Source: Mauremys mutica (lineage: Eukaryota; Chordata; Testudines; Geoemydidae). Taken from it: a DNA stretch of 64,000 nucleotides. Under the pieces are notes generated by a model. It did not search any database. It was not told where the DNA came from and saw nothing but the letters and a program-made list of their open reading frames with translations. Position 1 is the stretch's first letter. Every line of letters starts with the position of its first letter. The stretch is taken from the NCBI RefSeq assembly GCF_020497125.1, contig NC_059074.1:195725415-195789414 (forward strand), written 5' to 3'. Below, one piece after another: positions 57,592 through 64,000 of this stretch. The position numbers and the translations under genes are program-made.

Positions 57592-60208
57592 GTCAGAGTT
57601 TGGTTGTATTTCATAAATGTTTATACTTATATTTTAAAATCTATACTTGAATGATTTTGATAATACATATTGGCTTTTAAAAGAAGGCTCAATATGTACT
57701 AGGTCCTGACTAGTCAGAATTATGCTTTGCTATTCTACAATCAAATGTCATTATTATATAGTCATTAAATGTCATTATTATATAGATATTTTAATAAGAT
57801 TATGCACAAACATAAATTGCATTTTAATTCATATTAATAGTAAGGAAGGTGTAATAATACATATATTACATAATACATACACATGCATAACTATATATTG
57901 TATGATCTATATCATCTTTGTGTTATTTATATGAAAATATACGATACAGTAATTTTATCTATCTATCGATGGATCGATAGATAGACATCTTACATTGAAA
58001 TCAGTGACTAATGTTGGCCAGTACAGAAGTCAAATATTTATTTTATATCAATATTTAGCACAGGCACCAAATTAAGGAAGGGCGTTGTCATGGGGAGGGG
58101 ACAGGAGTATTTAGTTCAGTTTGGGGGTATTTGCAAAAAGGACGGTCTTTCAATGCAAGATCCAGTGTCTTTCCACACTCCCTGTATCTCCTGCAAACCA
58201 TAGGACCACTACACCTCCACTCACTGTAACCTCCCTGTCCCCGGCAGTGACTCCTGACATCTCCCACGCGAAAGGATGAATTTAAGGCTCGGACTCATCT
58301 CCGCTGGACCCTGGTGTGACGGCTTCCCACTGAATTGTGTATTGGAATGCGACAGACTCCAAAATGTAGAGTGCAACAGTTGAGTGACAAGGTGTCATGC
58401 CATGGCCCAGCAAGAATACAGCTGTGTACCAGGCTTATCTTTTAGGGGAAGAAAGGCCAGTGCTAGTGGATGTGGTGAGCTATAGATCTTAGGCAAATTG
58501 TAAGCTGCCCAGCTTGCTCTCAAACCATCAGTTGGCCATCCCTGTTTTACAGCATGAGATGCGAGTCAGATTACCATAACCTCCACTCTACAAATGTACA
58601 GCACTAAAATCTTGTCTTAATAGAACACACTTTTAAAGTAACCAGTGGAAAAAATAGGCTATTCTCGAAACAGTTATAAAAATATGCACATTCTAAATAG
58701 ATGTCTGTGTATTTTCTCCCCATGCAGCTGCCTAATGCTGTCTTACGACAGGCAGAATTTTATTCCAGCCTGGATTTATTCTATATGAATCTAACAAATT
58801 TGACATGGTAATTTGTTTTCTTTTTATTAGTGGAACCCAGTGAGCCCTTTTATTTGTAGCAGTGTGGCGGTTCTCTTTGAGATCTTTATTTCTGCCTTCA
58901 GCATCAAGCTGAGCTATCTAATGAATATATAACTGTGCTAGTAGTTACCCATATCCCATGTAGGTTGGCACATTTCAGAAGTACAAAACATGCTGTCAGG
59001 AAAACAGCAATAGCAAGAGAGTATGGCTTGTTTTCACAATAGCATTGCTGCATTCAATTTTAATCTACATTGACTGCTGCTTTGAAAGAAAATACCTTTA
59101 AGGTTCATCTTATCTTACTGTTTAGATTTAAGATCATGTAAAACCTAATTTACTAACACTTCACCCATGTTTATAGGGCTGTATTATTGGAGCATTTAGT
59201 GCTGTCAAACCTAATAAAATAAAATGTAGCTATGCTTAGAACTAAAGAACCGTTATCACCAAATACAGAAATGACTAGTTCAAACAAAAGTTAATAGCAG
59301 TAAATCAATGAGATTTTGTCTGCCTAATGAGACAATGGGTCAGGTATACTCTGTTTTAATGCACACACACAACTCCACCTAATAATCATAATAGGGCTTG
59401 CAAATCCACCTTGACAGGAGAATCTGTCCCAGTGTATCAAGTTCTTTCCGTGATTTGAGAAAGATGGAGGCTTTCATCAATCGTTTTGCCCTATACTTAG
59501 GAACATATACCTCGCACTGACTCCCAGACAACAATCACATCATATAACGACGTTCATGTTATTCATCATTAAAGTAGCCCCACCAAGACACTTAGGACAC
59601 AAACACTTCAAATAATTATAAATAATGGAAGAAAAACACATTTTATGTTAAAAAATATAAAAAGCCAAAGTGCCATTGTCAAGAAAGGGGGACTCACAAA
59701 AAATTCTTCTGTAGAAGAAGGGCCTCGTTGCCTTCTCACTTAACAATCATTTTAAACCAGTGTAACTCCCTTGACTACAATGACCACCTAGTGGTCAAAC
59801 GCACAGTGGTGAACCCTGAAAAGGTGAGCCTCATTATTCTTTCTTGAGCAGAAAAGAGAAAAGCTGAGTTAATTGGGAGTTGATTTTTACTGATGAACTT
59901 GTTCAAACTGTATTGTTCTTATGAGTCACTGTTTTAATTATCCATATCTGGCAAAAGATTGGTTCCTTATAGATTACTTAACTTTTGACAGCTTTTTGTT
60001 GCTCGTAGTCTTTGTCAACGCTACACCATGTGAAAGTTTATACACAGGTTTGTTTTTGTACCAGCTGTCGTATTTTAATTTCATCTTTCCTGTGACAAGC
60101 TGACATTTCATCTGTGTTTGAGAAACCTGACGGATGGCAAACATGAGCAACCTGTTGTAATTGAAGCAGTTTCACTTGTCTCATTGCTGCTGTGTTTGAA
60201 CTCCACAG
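57592..60208. other. Intron between WDPCP exons e and f
   Basis: No exon or transposon was recognised. It includes a doubled AT-rich phrase (aaatgtcattattatatag at about 57745 and 57767) and the perfect palindrome at 57959-57984. Confidence 0.45.
57959..57984. repeat. Perfect 12-bp palindrome with 2-nt centre
   Basis: The arms ctatctatcgat and atcgatagatag are exact reverse complements, separated by GG, within a GATA-type microsatellite context. It probably arose from repeat slippage with inversion; no function is implied. Confidence 0.85.
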
Positions 60209-60332
60209 CACAGCTTGAAGCAAGCCTTGGAACCTTTTATGCTCCAACAAGACCCCTGTTGGATATGACTGTGTTGGAATATAGAGACCCAATCAGCAGA
60301 TATGCAAGAAGGTTCTTCCACCACCTGCTCAG
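60209..60332 (+). CDS. WDPCP: WDPCP internal exon f
   Basis: Sixth and last WDPCP exon in the window, 124 nt. The acceptor is ctccacag, chosen over the next AG five bases on because CA completes the Ala codon from exon e. It encodes QLEASLGTFYAPTRPLLDMT then VLEYRDPISRYARRFFHHLL, and ends with AG of a split Arg codon before gtgatt. These residues match the human protein closely (memory). The following family segment, which begins around YQRFEKAF, is not found in the remaining 3.7 kb, so the gene continues to the right of the window. Confidence 0.93.
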
Positions 60333-62277
60333 GTGATTGACAGCTTCAACTTTTATTAACTTCAAATTAATTGCACATTTCAATAACCGCCCACTTTAAT
60401 GTGGTTAACATTTTCCAAAAGGACCACCCCGGAAAAAAATGCATTCATTGCCATTGTTTATTTAGCTTGCACTTCATTCCTTTCAAGTGTGATGTTGTAG
60501 ATAAAGTGCTACTTAGAACTCTTCTATCATCAATACACTTTAAAATGAATCAACCTTTCCCTTTTAATTTGATAGAAAGAAGAAAGTGTGCTTACAGAGC
60601 GATTTATGGGCAGGCTACTTTTAGACTAACAATTGGAATAGCTTACAAACTAGGAAGAAACATTGAGTTTTAATTGATGCTAAAAATGCAAATGAGCAGT
60701 GTGTGGTCCAAGATATTTTTGGCTTTGAGCCCTGGAAATCTGAGTCTTTTGTTCTTCCCACCTTCAGATTTCTCACTTAAGAAATAATATTCCAGGTCAT
60801 AACCTTACTGCCCATGTTATGATTTGAATAATACAACCTTCAATACAGTTTAAGAAACTAAATTCAGTTTCAGCCACAAGAATAAACGAGTAAGAAGAAA
60901 TGTTGCTGTGACTTGTAATTCATACAATGGTTTCAAAATGGCGTAAAACCAAATTTAGCTGTGGTTCTATAACATTGATGTACTTGTAGAGTTTTGATCA
61001 ATAATAAATTAACGGCCTAGGTTTTTTTGAATGGCTATAAATGTTAGCATAGAAATGCAACTGAAATTTTCACTCTGTTTTTTACTTAGAAGCTATTCAA
61101 TTACTGCAAATAAGGTAGAAATGCTTTGCCTCGGTGATAAATAAAAAAGTTACACCATATTTTTATACAGGGGTCTGCCTGAAAGAATAAGACTCACATA
61201 CTTTAAAATGAAAGCACCCATTTTCCATGTCTCATTAGAATTATATGCAAAATTATGAACTGTCAATTATTTTGAAGGTAAATTTAACCTCTGTCAGAAC
61301 TCAAAGAGATAATTGTCTTCTAAAACTGGAAAGCTGAAAAGGGATAATCTTTATACTAAACTAGTCCACAAAAAGGCCAAGGGAATGTTTCTAAACTGAT
61401 GAAATTTCATAATATTAGCATTATAATATGATGCTTTAAGGACAGAACCTTCAACCGAGTTCACTGCCAGACACAGTTATGGTGTTAGGTACAAATTGTG
61501 TCCTTGCTCTTCAGAGAGAAGCAGTGGGGAGGCTGCAGTGCTATAATGGCCAAATGGAGGTGCTCTGGGCAATTTTGTCTGCACAGAGCAGATACAGAAA
61601 GAATGCCTCAGAGATTGCTGCGAGGTGCTCTTTATAGCTGCTGGTGAAAGGTGTATCCTCTCTGGCTTGAGAGCTTGCTGCCAAATGCTATCAGGCATGC
61701 AGAGGCATGGAGCCCTGACTAAGCTCTCAACCCTTGAGGCTGTAGAGCACGGCTGGGTGCAGTGAGCCAATCTCTCCTCCTCCCACCGCCACCCCCACCT
61801 CAGCAATCAGGGAGCCTCAGTGTCAGTAAGTTGCCTGGGAACTGTGGCGTGGGGGCAGGGGCTGGACAGAAGGCTCTCCCAGTGTGCTGTACCTCCCCCA
61901 CCGGACAAGACAGAATGTAGCCCTTAATCAGTTCTGGAACTCCTATTCCTAATACTGCAGTGGTTTGTGGAACAAATGGATGCTATTTTGTTGTCTTCCT
62001 ATTGTCGGTAGGATTCGTATTCAGTGGAATCCAAGCGATATGATCATGTGATTGTTGGCAGAACAGATGGTAATGCTTTATCTGAAAAGACATAATCTAA
62101 GTACAGAATGAAATGTTCAGAAATGGGAGCTTTTTCTGATAGAAAGCAAAAAACCACTCTCCATAGCTGATCTTTATTTTATTAAAGTGGTTCTGTCTTA
62201 ACTGGGGTTTATTTCCTGCTTCCTTTGAGGTGTTTCATTAAGTGGCTAGAAATGATTTGACTGTACGCTAAATGTAA
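60333..62277. other. Intron right of WDPCP exon f
   Basis: I looked for the next WDPCP exon and did not find it. A moderately GC-rich stretch at 61480-61900 has no recognised identity. The remainder is AT-rich. Confidence 0.4.
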
Positions 62278-62285
62278 CCTGTATT

Positions 62286-62587
62286 CAGGGACGGCTCTAG
62301 CTCTTTTGTCACCCCAAGCACGGCAGTCAGATAGCCTTCAGTGGCACGCCTGCGGGAGGTCCCCGGTCCCGCGGATTCGTCGGCTTGCCTGCAGGAGGTC
62401 TGCCGGTCCTGCGGCTTCGGCGTACCCCCCGCCGAATTGCCACTGAATCTGTGGGACCGGCAGACCTCCCACAGGTAAGCCGCCAAAGGCTGACTGACTG
62501 CCGCCCTCGCAGAGACCGGCAGGGCACCCGCCGTGGCTTGCCGCCCCAGGCACACACTTGGTGCGCTGGTGCGTGGAGCCGCCGCTG
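62286..62587. mobile_element. Non-autonomous hAT element, 302 bp
   Basis: The left end is CAGGGACGGCTCTAG and the right end reversed is CAGCGGCGGCTCCACG. The flanking 8-mers CCTGTATT (62278-62285) and CTTGTATT (62588-62595) differ at one position. The GC-rich interior has tgcgggaggtccccggtccc-type units shared with the 35.9 and 41.5 kb copies. Confidence 0.86.
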
Positions 62588-62657
62588 CTTGTATTATAGA
62601 TTTAAAGTAACATTGGTAAACTAACTTGATCACTTTAGATCACTTAGACATAAAAAA

Positions 62658-64000
62658 GGGTATGTCTACAGAGCAAACTAAGCCTGGGGTCTGTGTGACC
62701 CATGCCTGCAGACTCAGTATTTCCAAGCCCACACTTGAGCATCCACACTGCATTGGAAACCTGATCTCCACAACAGTGCTGATGCATCCATACTGCGCTG
62801 CTCAGACCTGAGTCAGAATTTCAGCTTCTGTGAGTGTGAACCATCATATCCCAGGGTTCTAGTGCCCTTACCAGCCAAAGCCGCTTTAGGGCTTGGTTTA
62901 TAGTAGTGAGTCGTGGGAGAACTTGTCTGTCCATCCCATGGAAGTTGACCAGAATTGTTTTGGGTGATTTTAGCCTACCAGCACATCCAGTCAAGCTATT
63001 TTGCATCCATGTGCTCCCAGCAACCGGAGCCATCAACATGGATTTTGAGCCAGTGGAAGAACTTCTCCATCTTATGCTGCCAGTCCTATTTTTGAGAATC
63101 AGGCGGAGCGTCTGCAAGACATTGGTGGACTTTTTGGCAGCATTTAAGAGGGGGATACTGACATGCCAGTCTGTTGCCTTAGCCATAGATTCCCCCTATG
63201 TAGACCAGTGCTTCTGGATCAGGGCCACAAGCACCGACTGGTGGGACCACATCATCATGTGGACCTGCAATGACCAATAGTGGGTCCAGCACGTTCACAT
63301 AAAGTAGATGTTTCAGGAGGTTTGGGATCAGCTTGCTCCAACTCTCCAGAAACAGGACATCCTCATGAGGGAGGCCACAGAAATCCAGAAGCAGGTTGCT
63401 ATAGCCCAATGGAAGCTGGTTACCCCACACTGCCACAAGTCTGTGGCTAACCAGTTGGGAGTTGGCAAATCAACTGTGGGCGTTGTTGTGGCAGAGGTTT
63501 GTGAGGCAATCAGGACTGTGATCTACCCAAAGGTTGTGGGCATTACAGATGTTCCTGAAATAATTGCTGGCTTTGAGAGAATGGACTTTCCAAACTGTGC
63601 TGATGCCATTGATGGGTCTCATGTGCCTGTAGTTTTCCCTCTGCAAGGAGCACATGAGTTCATAAACTGCAAAGGGTACTACTACAGCATTAAGCAGGCC
63701 CTGACCACAGGGGCAGATTCATGGACACTAAAGTGGGATGCAGTAGCAGGGTGCATGATGCTAGGATATTTAAGAGATCAAGACTTTACCTTCCTGGACA
63801 AACTGGGCCATTGTTCTCACCAAATGACATTGTTATAAATAGCCACTGTTCCCTCTGTTATTCTAGGGAACCCCACTTACCCCCTGTTGCCATGGCTTAT
63901 AAAATTGTACCCTTATTTCACAGGACCTGACAAAAGGAAGTTCAACTATATGCTCAGTAATTGTAGGATCATGGTAGTAGAATGTGTATTTGACCGATGG
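62658..64000 (+). mobile_element. Second Harbinger element, cut by window edge
   Basis: It starts with GGGTATGTCTACAGAGCAAA, a Harbinger-type terminal sequence, after a run of A. A decayed transposase follows. The other end lies beyond the window. Its ends differ from the 46.3-51.1 kb element, so it belongs to a different family. Confidence 0.75.
62906..64000 (+). pseudogene. Harbinger transposase, decayed
   Basis: One frame (62906-63838) carries two stops (TCNDQ-stop-WVQHVHIK-stop-MFQEVWDQL) at 63281 and about 63305, but is otherwise family-like: RMDFPNCADAIDGSHVPVVF has the first catalytic Asp, preceded by KSVANQLGVGKSTVGVVVAE (helix-turn-helix-like) and followed by INCKGYYYSIKQAL. A frameshift near 63715 moves the match to another frame: DTKVGCSSRVHDARIFKRSR with the second Asp. 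Further on, ILGNPTYPLLPW has Asn where the family has Asp, and MVVECVFDRW holds the Glu at the window end. It is inactive. It retains the parts deleted in the 46.6 kb copy. Confidence 0.87.

Noticed and set aside
57722..57934. Small AT-rich ORF after exon e
   Set aside because: Composed of microsatellite-like repeats (att/ata); intronic.
57959..57984. Palindrome as a regulatory cruciform or miRNA
   Set aside because: Only 12-bp arms with a 2-nt centre in a GATA-type repeat; best explained by microsatellite slippage.
60371..60673. A 100-codon ORF just after exon f, considered as the next WDPCP exon
   Set aside because: Its peptide does not resemble the expected family sequence after HHLLR and there is no suitable acceptor in phase.
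1..64000. CRISPR arrays, tRNA or rRNA genes, prokaryotic operons
   Set aside because: No regular short repeat-spacer series, no cloverleaf with promoter boxes and no dense gene packing; the window is a vertebrate intron-rich locus.

Overview
The window is intronic and exonic vertebrate nuclear DNA. Its repeat content suggests a turtle or a related sauropsid: CR1 LINEs with octamer 3' tails, a DIRS retroelement, CORE/MIR-like SINEs, Tigger, Harbinger and many small hAT elements with exact 8-bp target duplications. The organism call is inference from the repeats plus one recognisable gene; no sequence search was run.

The only host gene I can support is WDPCP (Fritz homologue, a CPLANE ciliogenesis/planar-polarity effector). 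It lies on the + strand as six consecutive internal coding exons at 13317-13415, 17847-17980, 24922-25113, 35099-35708, 57403-57591 and 60209-60332. Every junction has AG/GT splice sites and the phases join without a break, giving about 449 codons of open frame. The first exons lie left of the window and the C-terminal exons right of it; neither was found here.

The rest is introns built largely from transposons. From left to right: two hAT elements (2.5-3.7 kb); an LTR/leader-like block abutting a broken Tigger transposase (5.4-7.2 kb); a short hAT (8.3 kb); SINE, RTE-like LINE and CR1 remnants (12.6-22.9 kb), including a cluster of three DNA transposons at 20.2-21.8 kb; a foldback hAT (25.9 kb); an L2-like remnant and a GC-rich unassigned block (27-31.6 kb); a DIRS element (36.3-42.5 kb) invaded by a CR1, itself invaded by a hAT, plus a second hAT; MITE and MIR pieces (42.8-44 kb); a 4.86-kb Harbinger element with convergent transposase and Myb/SANT genes, both broken (46.25-51.11 kb); an LTR-like remnant with an embedded MITE (52-53.2 kb); an old L3-like CR1 split by a younger LINE (53.5-56.9 kb); and, at the right edge, a hAT and a second Harbinger with a decayed transposase (62.3-64 kb).

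I found no tRNA, rRNA, CRISPR array or new host gene. The most informative content is the nested-insertion record, dated relatively by target-site duplications, and the unusual architecture of the non-autonomous DNA transposons: foldback arms, internal tandem arrays, and subterminal TTCGAA clusters.
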